DNA from: Bacteroidaceae bacterium
Lineage (GTDB): Bacteria; Bacteroidota; Bacteroidia; Bacteroidales; Bacteroidaceae
Direction of reading: 5' to 3'
DNA length: 64,000 nt
NCBI GenBank assembly: GCA_017448965.1
Contig: JAFSKK010000044.1
Location: 1-64,000 of the forward strand
Shown: piece by piece, positions 28,413 to 37,990 of the stretch
How the letters are laid out: every line of letters begins with the position of its first letter
How positions within the stretch are numbered: the first letter of the stretch is position 1
Notes under the pieces: generated by a model
Database searches by the model: none
What the model was told of the DNA's origin: nothing
What the model saw: the letters and a program-made list of their open reading frames with translations, nothing else
Program-made: the position numbers and the translations under genes

Positions 28413-30635
28413 ATGATTACTTATCAAATAAAGAAATATATACTTCGCACGGCAGTGTTAGCCCTTCCGCTCTTGGGACTGGGGGGCTTTAGCTCCTGCG
28501 AGGACATGATGACAGTGGACACGGGTGACAAGGCATACCGCAATGCACAAGACACGCTCTACTCTTATCTCGGCATCATGCGTGCCATGCAGGACGTCGC
28601 AGAACGCCAAGTGATACTCGGTGAAATACGAGGCGACCTGGTGACTTCAACCGACTACACGACTGACACACTCCATGCCATCTCTAACTTCGAAACGGAC
28701 AGTCGTTACTGGAAAGACCGCAGTGAGAATGACAATGAGAGTTGCTCCATGCTGCAAGTGAGTGACTACTACAACATCATCAACAACTGCAACTTCTACA
28801 TCCATAACGCTGACACCAATGCGGTGAGGTCAAACATCAAGTTTATGATACCAGAGTATGCTCAGGTGAAAGCCATTCGTGCATGGGCATACCTGCAACT
28901 TGTCAAGAACTACAAGGAGGTGCCATACATCACTCGGCCTGTTGACAATCTCAGTGTGATCGAGAACTTTGACTATCAAGGGAATCTGGTCAGCAAAGAC
29001 AACCTTGTGGACAAATTCATAGAGGATGGTCTTGCTAACTTCATCAACACGCCTTATCCTCAATATGGCTCGGCAGCTTCTCCCAACGGAAAATGGGAAA
29101 ATGGTTACACTTCCATCGATGCCCGCATGATGATGATACCTATCCGCATTCTGCTTGCTGACAGTTACCTGCTCCGTGGCGCCTCCACTGGCGACTATGA
29201 GAAGGCTGCACAGTATTACTATGACTATCTGAAGAATGAGACTGAAACAACGCCCTTGTACCTGCAATACTGTGAAGCAGACAACATGTTGCGTACCAAC
29301 ACCATCGAATATACAAGAATACGTGGTTGGGGGTCATGGGCTTCTGACTACTCTTATTCAACTTCTCAGAACGAAGTCATCTCGCTCATTCCAAGTTCTG
29401 CCAATGCAGGCTTCGGCAAGATGCTGACACGTGTCGCAGACATCTATGGCTATACCCCATCATCGTCGCAGTCATCGTATGCTATCGACCAAAACGCTGA
29501 AGACAACACCACAGGTTCTGACTCTGAATCTTCTGGTAACATCTCTGTCAGCAGAAACTACAAGCGTCAGTATGCTCCATCAAATGCATTCCAGGAGGTT
29601 GCCAACAACCAAACTTATGTAGAATACACTGGTACGACAAGCACCAATCCTCAGGCTCGTTACATCGAGAACTGTGATGCACGTTACGGAAGTTCTATTG
29701 AAAACCTCACCTACGAAGGTGATGCTTACCCACTCTGTTGCAAGGCTGCACGTGGTGGTGCTTTCTACTACTCTATCCCCATCTACAGAAAGACCCTCAT
29801 CTGGCTCCGCTTAGCTGAGGCCATCAATCGTGCAGGTTATCCAGAGTTTGCCTTTGCAATCCTGAAAGACGGTATCACCCAATACTCGCTCCCCACTTAT
29901 GTCAATCGTTATATTCCAAAATATGACGATGAAGGACGTGTCATCTACTACAACAGAATCGAAGACAATTACCGTTATAAAGATACGGAAACAGGCATCT
30001 TCTATGAGTACGATGAAGAAGGCACATTGGTTGAAGTGGAAGGCATGACTGGTTCCAGTTACATGATGGTAAAGGATACGCTGTACAACGACTCTCTCAG
30101 TTACGGTACTTACGGAGCCATGTACTATGTCACCGACACTGTAAAACTGAACAAGTTCAACACGTTCCTCAATTTCAAGAACGACCATTGGGACAACATG
30201 TACGGACTCCATGCCAGAGGCGCAGGTTTGGGCTCTTGGGCCTCCAGCAACGGAACGATCATCACCAACATTGCCGGATACCACGACTCTATCTACTACG
30301 ACTACTCTAAACTGCTCCTTGCTCAAGGCGTCGATTTGGAAAATGCATCAGAGAACGACGTCATCAATGCCATAGAGAATCTCATCGTGGATGAATTGGC
30401 ACTGGAGACTGCTTTTGAGGGCAACCGTTTCACAGACCTTGTCCGCATTGCCGAGCACAAGAACCTGTCTGGCTACAATGGTACAGAATGGCTCGCCAAC
30501 AAGATTGCAAACCGAGGCACAAAGAGTTCCACTCCTACAAGTGCTGGTGTGGATGGCTTTGACCAATCACTCTTCGACAAATTGAAAGATGTATCTGTAT
30601 GGTACTTCCCACTGCCTAAGTGGAAGACCAAATAA
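28413..30635 (+). CDS. SusD/RagB-family surface lipoprotein (second pair)
   Basis: A 740-residue SusD-like lipoprotein with a signal ending in GFSSC (Cys29). Residues about 120-170 read YYNIINNCNFYIHNADTN and AIRAWAYLQLVKNYKEVPYI, the classical SusD helix pair. The C-terminal part has TLIWLRLAEAINRAGYPEFA and ETAFEGNRFTDLVRIAEH. At 740 residues it is longer than the usual 500-650, with a low-complexity Ser/Asn/Asp stretch near 365-385. It begins 62 nt after susC, the largest gap in the operon. That gap has a small GC-rich hairpin (about 28355-28373) that may tune expression or be a decayed palindromic element. A terminator follows. Confidence 0.93.
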   Translation: MITYQIKKYILRTAVLALPLLGLGGFSSCEDMMTVDTGDKAYRNAQDTLYSYLGIMRAMQDVAERQVILGEIRGDLVTSTDYTTDTLHAISNFETDSRYWKDRSENDNESCSMLQVSDYYNIINNCNFYIHNADTNAVRSNIKFMIPEYAQVKAIRAWAYLQLVKNYKEVPYITRPVDNLSVIENFDYQGNLVSKDNLVDKFIEDGLANFINTPYPQYGSAASPNGKWENGYTSIDARMMMIPIRILLADSYLLRGASTGDYEKAAQYYYDYLKNETETTPLYLQYCEADNMLRTNTIEYTRIRGWGSWASDYSYSTSQNEVISLIPSSANAGFGKMLTRVADIYGYTPSSSQSSYAIDQNAEDNTTGSDSESSGNISVSRNYKRQYAPSNAFQEVANNQTYVEYTGTTSTNPQARYIENCDARYGSSIENLTYEGDAYPLCCKAARGGAFYYSIPIYRKTLIWLRLAEAINRAGYPEFAFAILKDGITQYSLPTYVNRYIPKYDDEGRVIYYNRIEDNYRYKDTETGIFYEYDEEGTLVEVEGMTGSSYMMVKDTLYNDSLSYGTYGAMYYVTDTVKLNKFNTFLNFKNDHWDNMYGLHARGAGLGSWASSNGTIITNIAGYHDSIYYDYSKLLLAQGVDLENASENDVINAIENLIVDELALETAFEGNRFTDLVRIAEHKNLSGYNGTEWLANKIANRGTKSSTPTSAGVDGFDQSLFDKLKDVSVWYFPLPKWKTK

Positions 30636-30661
30636 CAGAACACTACATCAGTATTTTACTC

Positions 30662-30699
30662 AAGCCCTGAAGGCCAAACGCCTTCGGGGCTTTTTTTTC
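30662..30699 (+). terminator. Terminator of the FAS1/SusCD operon
   Basis: A 13-bp stem with one G-U-type mismatch (30662-30674 with 30680-30692), a 5-nt loop and eight T. It lies 27 nt after the susD stop and marks the end of the seven-gene unit. Confidence 0.9.
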
Positions 30700-30771
30700 G
30701 ACATAGCCATCCATTCGGCATGTTTACAGCAACTATCCACGCAGGGCATCACTTTTTATAGCTCTTTTTTG

Positions 30772-30799
30772 TTGTTTATAAAAAAAAGCCTTACCTTTG
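30772..30799 (+). promoter_or_regulatory. Promoter of the purine nucleoside phosphorylase gene
   Basis: TTG at 30772-30774 and TACCTTTG at 30792-30799, 17 nt apart, match the Bacteroidetes two-part promoter. The expected start of transcription is near 30806, which puts the ATG at 30805 at the very 5' end and favours the start codon at 30820. Confidence 0.7.
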
Positions 30800-30819
30800 C
30801 CACGATGAAACAAGAACCT

Positions 30820-31536
30820 ATGGCAACACCCCACATCTCAGCACCAACAGGCGCATTTGCAAAAACACTGCTAATGCCCGGCGACCCTCTTCGGGCAAAA
30901 TTCATTGCAGAAACATTCCTGACCAACCCACAACTGGTCACGTCAGTACGTAATATTCTGGGTTATACTGGCACCTACAAAGGTGTGCCCGTATCTGTAA
31001 TGGCCAGTGGCATGGGTATGCCCAGCATTGGCATCTACTCATGGGAGTTGTTTAGTTTCTATGGCGTAGAAAACATCATCCGCATCGGCTCCGCGGGCAG
31101 CTATCGTGAATGGCTCAAGGTGATGGATGTGACACTGGCTGAGAGTGCCGTGAGCGAATCCTCCTTTGCCCGTGTACAAGGTGGAGAGACCTCTCACAGT
31201 TTGAAACCCAGCGAGACGCTGAACCTTGCCATTCAGAAGAAAGCGAAAGAACTCGACATCGCATTGAAGATGAGTGTGGTACATTCCAGCGACGTATTCT
31301 ATTCCGACCCATCGCAAGGTACATGGCAGGACATTGCTGAACGGACAGGTAGCGACTGCGTGGAGATGGAGAGTTTCGCCTTGTTCCACAATGCGAATGT
31401 GCTGGGCAAACGGGCAGCCTGTCTGCTGACCATCAGCGACTCTTTTGTTGACCACATGGAATTGACCGCAGAGCAACGCCAAAACTCCTTCACAGAGATG
31501 ATGCGACTGGCATTGGAGACGTGTACAGAATTGTAA
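30820..31536 (+). CDS. deoD: Purine nucleoside phosphorylase, DeoD type
   Basis: Cleaves purine (deoxy)ribonucleosides with phosphate to the base and (deoxy)ribose 1-phosphate in nucleoside salvage. From 30820 the protein is 238 residues and begins MATPHISAPTGAFAKTLLMPGDPLRAKFIAE-like, which lines up with the start of E. coli DeoD (MATPHINAEMG). An ATG five codons upstream lies at the predicted start of transcription and is less likely. Phosphate-binding GDP and RIGSAGS are present, the base-site VEMESFALF matches the VEMEAAG region, and the catalytic Asp lies in ISDSF. There is no terminator before the next gene, 52 nt downstream. Confidence 0.93.
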   Translation: MATPHISAPTGAFAKTLLMPGDPLRAKFIAETFLTNPQLVTSVRNILGYTGTYKGVPVSVMASGMGMPSIGIYSWELFSFYGVENIIRIGSAGSYREWLKVMDVTLAESAVSESSFARVQGGETSHSLKPSETLNLAIQKKAKELDIALKMSVVHSSDVFYSDPSQGTWQDIAERTGSDCVEMESFALFHNANVLGKRAACLLTISDSFVDHMELTAEQRQNSFTEMMRLALETCTEL

Positions 31537-31588
31537 AAATCATTGATTGTTTCCGACTGATTACGAATAACCTATAAATATCACCAAT

Positions 31589-33763
31589 ATGAAAAAGATT
31601 TTACTAACTAACTTATTGATGTTGACGGCTCTGTGCATGAACGCGCAGACTGATGTGACCAACAAATACATCAAAAATGCCGACTTTGAAGTGAACTACT
31701 TAACCTATTGGACAGCTTCCAGCATTACGATGCAGAACAATGCCTCCTTTGAGAAGCATGGCGGAGTCTATGTACAAAAATGGGTGGAAAAGGGCAGCAA
31801 GGTTGGTAGCGGATACATCCAACAGGAAATCAAAAATCTTCCCCAAGGCAGTTACACCTTGAAAGTAAAGGCACAGAACATTCAGCAAGGTTCCCCAGAA
31901 ACCGCACAGACAGGAGCCGTCATTTTTGTGGGCGATGCCACAACCGAGGTGACCGCAACAGGTGACTATTCGCTGGATTTCACCCATGTTTACGGCAACG
32001 TCACCATCGGGTTCAGGTTGACTAACGCCACAGGTAATTATGCCTGTGCGGACAATTTCCGTCTCTATCGAAACGGTGATGCCTACGAAGGAGCCGATGA
32101 AGATGAAGCAAGACTTGCTGCAAAAGAGCGTGATTCCCTCCAAAATCTTTACGACAATGGTACAGGCAATGCCCCAACAGTAACAACCCCCGACTACTTT
32201 GCCATTGGCTCCACCTTCGTTCTGGGACGTTCAACCGTCAAATTAAATGGAGCCGTCATCGTAGAGCGCGGTTATTGCTATTCTGAAACAAACCCAGAAC
32301 CAACCATCTGGGACAATGTGTCCACTTACAACTATTCACATGAAGGATACATCTACGTGATTGAGCCACTGAAGCCTCAGACCTTTTATTGGGTGCGCCC
32401 CTATGTCATCACTAAAAAGAACAGAGTGGCGTATGGAGCACCCAAGTACATCGCCACGCTCCCCAAGGGCGCTTGCACATGGACATACGGCTATGAGGGA
32501 GATGATGAACAGGATGCACGCATCGTTCAGGCCATTAGCAATGGTATCATCAACTATAACGACTGCATGGGTCTGAAGAATTTCAACTTATCTGGACACT
32601 ATCAGTATGGTGCAGGTGCTGGTAACGGAACTGCCAATTGTAATTATGGAGGGTACATGAACATCAGCCAAAACTCATCCTATCAACGTACTGGTACTGT
32701 GCAACATGAGTTTGCTCATGGTGTTGGTGTGGGCACACGCAAAATTGATTGGGGATATGCCCAATTAGGCAGTTGGGATGACACCAATGTACACAATTGG
32801 GAATGGTATGGCCGACGTGCCAACGACTTGGTTCGTTTCATGGAGAATTCGAACGAAGTCCAAGTGGTAGGTGACGGTACGCACACATGGGCTCAAAACA
32901 CCAATGGACGCACAAAAACGCTGATTAACTACGGCATCAATGGTGCAGGTGAGGATAACAACACCCAATTGCTCTATCGTGCCAACGCCATGCTGGTGGA
33001 GGCTCTGCATGAAGATGGTCTATGCGCCACCTACGACTACCACTACGGAACGCCATGTTACTCTTACTATATCCAACCAGGCAAGAAATATTACATCAAA
33101 TGCAAGGATGAAACCCTCGGTCTCTACGACGGTCTTCTGAATCAACGCAATTCCAGCGCTATCGGTTGGAAACCATACGACAATACGGAAGCCGTTGACG
33201 ACTCTGCTGCATGGTACATTGAATATATTCCAGAGAATGGAAACTACACCTTCAAGAATGTGAAGACCGGCATGTATCTCACTCATAGTGCCAATGCCAC
33301 AAGAGTCACCGTTAAAAGCATTGCTGCCAACAAAAAGCCTGGTACTACAGAGTATTTCCAACTGATGCCTGACCGCACTGACATCACGTATGGCACAGGA
33401 ACAAATAATTTCAAGACATACGGCTACTGGTTCATTTGGGATGATTCCGGCACCAAAGCCATGCAAGCAAACGCCTTGCTCTCGCTGGGTTATGGCCCTG
33501 TAGCTGTGGCGAACATCAACAACGCCAGCAATACAACCAAACAGCAGTGGATCATCATCAGCGAGGACGAACTGGAAGCCTATCAAGATGCGGCTATTGC
33601 AACAGGCATCCGCACTATCGCTGTAGATGACGAGGCACCCAATGGCAACAAGACAGTTGTGGGTATCTACACCACAGGCGGCGTACAGTTACAGAAGTCA
33701 CAACCAGGCTTCAACATCATTAAGTATAGCGACGGTACAACCAAAAAGATTTTTGTGAAGTAA
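31589..33763 (+). CDS. Secreted multidomain protein with HExxH metallopeptidase motif
   Basis: A 724-residue exported protein that I do not recognise as a named family. The signal peptide ends near MNAQ (residue 20). Residues about 22-165 form a carbohydrate-binding-like jelly roll (NADFEVNYLTYW start). About 195-300 is the Bacteroidetes fibronectin-III-like repeat (VERGYCYSETNPEPT, then FYWVRPY). A central region carries QHEFAHGVGVGT with His373, Glu374 and His377. From about 490 comes a ricin-like or beta-trefoil-like part (GKKYYIKCKDETLGLYDG). The tail (GIYTTGGVQLQ, then GFNIIKYSDGTTKKIFVK) resembles a short type IX sorting signal. It lies five bases before a GH28 gene, so both may act on the same polymer outside the cell. 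Confidence 0.7.
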   Translation: MKKILLTNLLMLTALCMNAQTDVTNKYIKNADFEVNYLTYWTASSITMQNNASFEKHGGVYVQKWVEKGSKVGSGYIQQEIKNLPQGSYTLKVKAQNIQQGSPETAQTGAVIFVGDATTEVTATGDYSLDFTHVYGNVTIGFRLTNATGNYACADNFRLYRNGDAYEGADEDEARLAAKERDSLQNLYDNGTGNAPTVTTPDYFAIGSTFVLGRSTVKLNGAVIVERGYCYSETNPEPTIWDNVSTYNYSHEGYIYVIEPLKPQTFYWVRPYVITKKNRVAYGAPKYIATLPKGACTWTYGYEGDDEQDARIVQAISNGIINYNDCMGLKNFNLSGHYQYGAGAGNGTANCNYGGYMNISQNSSYQRTGTVQHEFAHGVGVGTRKIDWGYAQLGSWDDTNVHNWEWYGRRANDLVRFMENSNEVQVVGDGTHTWAQNTNGRTKTLINYGINGAGEDNNTQLLYRANAMLVEALHEDGLCATYDYHYGTPCYSYYIQPGKKYYIKCKDETLGLYDGLLNQRNSSAIGWKPYDNTEAVDDSAAWYIEYIPENGNYTFKNVKTGMYLTHSANATRVTVKSIAANKKPGTTEYFQLMPDRTDITYGTGTNNFKTYGYWFIWDDSGTKAMQANALLSLGYGPVAVANINNASNTTKQQWIIISEDELEAYQDAAIATGIRTIAVDDEAPNGNKTVVGIYTTGGVQLQKSQPGFNIIKYSDGTTKKIFVK

Positions 33764-33768
33764 ATGAC

Positions 33769-35130
33769 ATGAAATACAAACTCTTATCCTTGATGGCATG
33801 CGCACTTTTGTGCATGCCATCTTTTGCAAAGAATGAAGCTGACTTGTGGCCAGACGGCACACCGATTAGTGAGTGGTTCAGACAGACAGAGCCTGTCGAT
33901 GTGGCAAAACTCGGCAAGCAATACCGGGTAACGGACTATGGTGTGGTGAACGACGGACTGCTCCATACAACTGAGATGCAGGCACTGATTGACAAAGTGG
34001 CTGCTGAAGGTGGCGGTGTCCTTGTCGTGCCCGAAGGGACGTATATGACTGGGGCACTTTTCTTCAAGCAGGGTGTTCACCTGCATCTCTACGACGGAGC
34101 CACCTTGATGGGCAGCAACAATCCGAGTGACTACCCTATCCTGAAGACACGCATCGAGGGAGAGACTTGCCTCTACTACTCTGCCCTGATCAATGCCGAC
34201 GGATTGGATGGCTTCACCATCTCTGGAAAAGGCACCATCGACGGCAACGGCTACACTTATTGGAAACACTTCTGGGAACGCCGTTCGTGGAATCCTCGCT
34301 GTACGAACAAGGATGAGCAACGTCCACGACTGGTCTATGTGAGCAACTGCAAGAACGTGCAGATTGACGGCGTGAAGTTGCAGAACTCTGCCTTCTGGAC
34401 AACCCATATTTATCATAGTGAAAACGTCAAACTGCTGCGTCTCCACATCTACTCGCCAGCCAAGCCCGTGAAGGCTCCAAGCACAGACGCCATCGACCTC
34501 GATGTGGTGAAGAACATCCTGGTGAAAGACTGCTATATGAGTGTCAACGACGACGCTGTGGCTATCAAAGGTGGCAAAGGACCATACGCTGACTACTGGC
34601 GCACAACGTATGAAGGCCTTGACATCAACCAGTTCCCAGAAATGGTGGGTGATGGTGGCAATGAGAACATCATTATTGAAGATTGCGAGTATGGTTTCTG
34701 TCACGGATGCCTCACGTTAGGCAGCGAGTCGGTGTATGACCACAACATCATCTTGCGCCGCATTAAGGTGAACGAAGCCAACAACCTGCTTTGGCTGAAG
34801 ATGCGTCCAGACACCCCACAACAGTATGAGTATGTGACAGTCGAAGACATTGAAGGAAACGGCAAGAACTTCCTTTTAGTGGCTCCTTGGACACAGTTCT
34901 ACGACCTAAAAGGCCGCAAGGAGGTGCCCATGTCGTATTCTGACCACATCACCATGCGCAACATCACCTTCGACTGCAACATGTTCTTCAACGTGATACA
35001 GCAGGAAGATCAATATCATCTTAGCAACTTCACTTTCGAAAATTTGAACGTGAAAGCCAAGAATGCGGATTTCCATCAGGAATATGTGGAAAATTTCACG
35101 GTCAAGAATGTGAAAGCCGAAAAAAAGTAG
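33769..35130 (+). CDS. Glycoside hydrolase family 28 (polygalacturonase-like)
   Basis: A 453-residue exported right-handed beta-helix enzyme with a signal peptide ending near SFAK (residue 20). The N-terminal segment [12 protein letters not shown] and FSGKGTIDG-like motif ([11 protein letters not shown]) are typical of GH28. Catalytic aspartates are Asp261 and Asp262 in VNDDAVAIK. The usual GHG is represented by CHGCLTLGS (His312). The RIK motif is [10 protein letters not shown]. Family members hydrolyse galacturonan or rhamnogalacturonan backbones of pectin. The stop is immediately followed by the promoter of the next transporter. The gene follows the HExxH protein by five bases. Confidence 0.88.
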   Translation: MKYKLLSLMACALLCMPSFAKNEADLWPDGTPISEWFRQTEPVDVAKLGKQYRVTDYGVVNDGLLHTTEMQALIDKVAAEGGGVLVVPEGTYMTGALFFKQGVHLHLYDGATLMGSNNPSDYPILKTRIEGETCLYYSALINADGLDGFTISGKGTIDGNGYTYWKHFWERRSWNPRCTNKDEQRPRLVYVSNCKNVQIDGVKLQNSAFWTTHIYHSENVKLLRLHIYSPAKPVKAPSTDAIDLDVVKNILVKDCYMSVNDDAVAIKGGKGPYADYWRTTYEGLDINQFPEMVGDGGNENIIIEDCEYGFCHGCLTLGSESVYDHNIILRRIKVNEANNLLWLKMRPDTPQQYEYVTVEDIEGNGKNFLLVAPWTQFYDLKGRKEVPMSYSDHITMRNITFDCNMFFNVIQQEDQYHLSNFTFENLNVKAKNADFHQEYVENFTVKNVKAEKK

Positions 35131-35138
35131 TACCTTTG
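35131..35138 (+). promoter_or_regulatory. -7 promoter element TACCTTTG
   Basis: TACCTTTG starts on the base after the GH28 stop codon and lies 35 nt upstream of the transporter start. The -33 position falls inside the GH28 coding end and has no clear TTTG. Confidence 0.55.
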
Positions 35139-35173
35139 CGCCTCGAAAAAAACAACTCAAGAACGGAAGCAGC

Positions 35174-36883
35174 ATGGATTGGCTTATTGAACTCTTCACC
35201 ACAGGTGGCGGTGTAGCACATACAGTGATTCTGTATGCAGCAGTCATTGCCCTGGGCGTGTTTCTTGGAAACAAAATCAAGTTTGGCAGCGTCTCACTGG
35301 GAGTCACCTGGATTCTCTTCATTGGCATTTTGGCAGGCGACCTATTGATGCGCGGCGGCATCGAAGAGAATCAGGCTGTCATCAACTTCATTCAGGATTT
35401 CGGTCTCATTCTTTTCGTGTTCAGCATTGGTTTGCAGGTGGGTCCTTCGTTCTTCACCTCGCTGAAACAGGGAGGTTTGAAGGCCAACGGTGTGGCTGCT
35501 GGTGTCGTAGGACTGAACATTGTGGTGATGCTGATCATCTACTACAGTTTACGCAACGTCATTCCAGCGGTGAACAACCTGCCGATGCTGGTAGGCACAC
35601 TGTGTGGTGCTGTGACGAACACCCCAGGCCTTGGTGCTGCCAATGCCGCTTTGGAACAGATTAACCAGATCCATCCTTTCGAAGGCGGTGTGCCTGTGAT
35701 TGCCAACGGTTATGCCTGCGCCTACCCTCTTGCTGTGGTGGGCATCATCGGCAGCATCATCCTCATCCGTGTCATTTTCAAGGTGAACTTCCAGAAGGAA
35801 GTGGAACACTTCAACAAGAAGAACAACAAGGAAGCCGTGAAGCCGCACCTGATGACGGTGAAGGTCTTCAACCCCGCCATCGCCGACAAGACCATCCTGC
35901 AAGTGAGAGGTTTTATCGGACGTGACTTTGTGTGCTCCCGTATGCTCCACGAGGGTCATGTGGTGGTGCCTAACAAGGAAACCTTGCTGAATGTGGATGA
36001 CAAACTCTACATCGTGTGTGCAGAAGAGGATGCAGCAGCCATCGTGGCGTTCATCGGCCCTGAGGTGGAAGTGAAATGGGATGACCAGGACGTGCCTATG
36101 GCATCGCGGAAGCACACAGTCACCAAGGAAGACATCAACGGAAAGACGCTGGGCAGTTTACACCCCAGTTCCATGTATGGCGTCAATGTCACCCGTCTTT
36201 ATCGTTCTGGTATTGAGTTGTTTGCAAATCCAAGTCTCATCCTGCAGATGGGCGACATCCTGACTGTGGTGGGACCTGCAGATGCGGTGGAACGATTTGC
36301 CAACAAGATTGGCGACAAGAAGCAGCAACTCGACAAGCCCAACCTGCTCACCCTCTTCTTGGGCATTCTTGTGGGTATCATCTTCGGCATGCTGCCTATC
36401 AGCATACCAGGCATGTCAATGCCAGTGAAACTGGGACTTGCCGGCGGACCTCTCATCATCGCCATTCTGCTGGGTCGCTTTGGCTACAAACTCAAGTTGG
36501 TTGCCTACACCACCAACTCTGCCTCGTTCATGATTCGCGACATTGGTTTGGTGCTCTTCCTTGCCAGCGTGGGCATCAAGGCTGGAGGCAACTTCGTCGA
36601 TACGGTCATCAATGGTGGTATTCACTACGTGTGGATTGGCTTCCTCATCACCGTCATTCCACTGATTATCATGGGTGTGTTTGCCCGCATGAAGTGGCAC
36701 ATCAACTACTTCCTCCTGATGGGCATCATGAGCGGTGCCACCACCGACCCACCAGCATTGGCCTTCAGCACTTCCAACGCTAACAATGGCATCCCATCTG
36801 TCGGCTATTCAACCGTTTACCCACTTTCCATGTTCTTACGCATCATCACAGCGCAAGTCATCATCCTGCTCTTCTGCAGTTAA
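35174..36883 (+). CDS. AspT/YidE-type membrane transporter with two RCK_C domains
   Basis: A 569-residue inner-membrane protein of the aspartate:alanine exchanger (AAEx) superfamily. Each half has five or so membrane segments of the duplicated permease domain (about 10-185 and 390-569) with paired motifs: [17 protein letters not shown] in the first half and [15 protein letters not shown] in the second. Between them, residues about 210-375 hold two TrkA-C/RCK_C domains that often bind regulatory ligands ([18 protein letters not shown] and [17 protein letters not shown]). Substrate unknown. It has its own promoter and lies 8 nt before the next permease, so the two may be co-expressed. Confidence 0.88.
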   Translation: MDWLIELFTTGGGVAHTVILYAAVIALGVFLGNKIKFGSVSLGVTWILFIGILAGDLLMRGGIEENQAVINFIQDFGLILFVFSIGLQVGPSFFTSLKQGGLKANGVAAGVVGLNIVVMLIIYYSLRNVIPAVNNLPMLVGTLCGAVTNTPGLGAANAALEQINQIHPFEGGVPVIANGYACAYPLAVVGIIGSIILIRVIFKVNFQKEVEHFNKKNNKEAVKPHLMTVKVFNPAIADKTILQVRGFIGRDFVCSRMLHEGHVVVPNKETLLNVDDKLYIVCAEEDAAAIVAFIGPEVEVKWDDQDVPMASRKHTVTKEDINGKTLGSLHPSSMYGVNVTRLYRSGIELFANPSLILQMGDILTVVGPADAVERFANKIGDKKQQLDKPNLLTLFLGILVGIIFGMLPISIPGMSMPVKLGLAGGPLIIAILLGRFGYKLKLVAYTTNSASFMIRDIGLVLFLASVGIKAGGNFVDTVINGGIHYVWIGFLITVIPLIIMGVFARMKWHINYFLLMGIMSGATTDPPALAFSTSNANNGIPSVGYSTVYPLSMFLRIITAQVIILLFCS

Positions 36884-36891
36884 CACATCCT

Positions 36892-37599
36892 ATGCAATTC
36901 AACCTCAACGAGTTATTAAACACGCTCTTGCAGTCAGCAGACCTTCCTCTGTTGGCTGCATTTGTGCTGGGCTTGCTCGTGGCACTCAATCCTTGCCAAC
37001 TGGCCATCAGCGTTTCAGCACTGGCTTATGAGTACCGCAACCGAAAGCGCCTGATAGACGGCATCATCTATGCGTTCGGACGTACAGTCACCTACACGCT
37101 GTTGGGTTGGGTGACGATGTGTCTGATTGGCGGAGGCAGCAACATCGCAGGCCTTCAGCACGTGTTGTCAAAGGCTGAAGTCGTCGTGCCCTACGTGCTC
37201 ATTGTGCTGGGCGCTTACCTCCTGTTCAGAGCATTCCACCGCCACCACCACCACGGAGAGAACTGCCACAACAGCGGTCGAATCATCAAGAGGAACGGCC
37301 CTCTCGGCTCGCTCATCTTGGGCATGACCCTTGCTCTTGCCTTCTGTCCTGAGAGTGCCATTTTCTATTTCGGCATGATGATTCCCCTCAGCATCTCCAG
37401 CAGTATGGGAGCCGCTGTGCCCCTTGTTTTTGGATTGTCGGCCAGCATTCCCGTCGTGGTCATTGCCTGGATCATGCACAAGGCTGTCGATGGTGCCACC
37501 CGACTCAGCCGAGGTTTCGAGCACTTCCAGCAATGGTTGAACGGCATCACAGGATTGCTGTTCATTGCGATTGCCATTCTGCTGCTGTTCGAAGATTGA
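36892..37599 (+). CDS. CcdA/DsbD-like permease, ArsG-type efflux candidate
   Basis: A 235-residue protein with six predicted membrane segments in two repeated halves, each with a conserved Cys-Pro-type kink (ALNPCQLAISVS and ALAFCPESAIFYFG). This is the pattern of the cytochrome-biogenesis CcdA/TauE-SafE group. In Bacteroidetes such short proteins are often named aromatic-arsenical efflux permease ArsG. The cytoplasmic loop between the halves is histidine-rich (HRHHHHGENCH), which suggests metal binding. No arsenic or copper gene is nearby, so the substrate is open. It lies 8 nt after the AspT-type transporter. Confidence 0.75.
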   Translation: MQFNLNELLNTLLQSADLPLLAAFVLGLLVALNPCQLAISVSALAYEYRNRKRLIDGIIYAFGRTVTYTLLGWVTMCLIGGGSNIAGLQHVLSKAEVVVPYVLIVLGAYLLFRAFHRHHHHGENCHNSGRIIKRNGPLGSLILGMTLALAFCPESAIFYFGMMIPLSISSSMGAAVPLVFGLSASIPVVVIAWIMHKAVDGATRLSRGFEHFQQWLNGITGLLFIAIAILLLFED

Positions 37600-37990
37600 G
37601 AAACCACTTCTTCCACTTCCTCCTCTTCCACAACCCGTACACCTCCCCTTCCTCCCTTCCACTGCCTCAAAACCGACATCGGGGACGTCGGTTTAGAGGA
37701 TGTGGAAGTGAGGCAACAGAGGTTATGGAAGCGAGGAAACCGAGCTTGTGGAAGTAAGTCAACTGAGGATGTGACACTGAGGAATCGGAGGTACTTCGTC
37801 GGCGTATCAAGGCATAACGGAAGGGTCTCATTGAGGGCACTGGCTGATTACCGCATGGCATCTGTCCATGAGATTTCATCGAACTTTCGTGAATTAAACA
37901 AATTTAAGGATACAAAATGCGGAAAAGTAGTTTTTTTGTGCTAACTTCGCAACAAAATTCATAACACTACACTTTCCATCACATCCATTT
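37600..37990 (+). other. Intergenic region with palindromic repeat copy B
   Basis: These 391 bases hold no convincing gene. The first 150 bases are built from scattered CTTCCAC blocks on the left and GTGGAAG blocks on the right of the palindromic element at 37656-37708, so the whole of about 37610-37755 can fold back on itself. I see nothing definable from about 37790 to 37935. A weak -7-like box (TAACTTCG at 37942-37949) precedes the next gene by about 40 bases. Confidence 0.5.
37656..37708 (+). repeat. Palindromic intergenic repeat, copy B (one inner unit)
   Basis: Same ends as copy A at 12109-12207 (CTTCCACTGCCTCAAAACCGA-like left, TTTAGAGGATGTGGAAG right) but with one inner unit CCGACATCGGGGACGTCGG instead of three. 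The left 17 bases of both copies are identical. The difference of two units, 46 bp, equals two steps of 23 (19-bp unit plus 4-nt linker), so the copies differ by whole units. Confidence 0.85.

Noticed and set aside
30589-30819. Upstream start for the purine nucleoside phosphorylase
   Set aside because: It would run through the operon terminator and upstream of the promoter; the protein aligns with E. coli DeoD from 30820.
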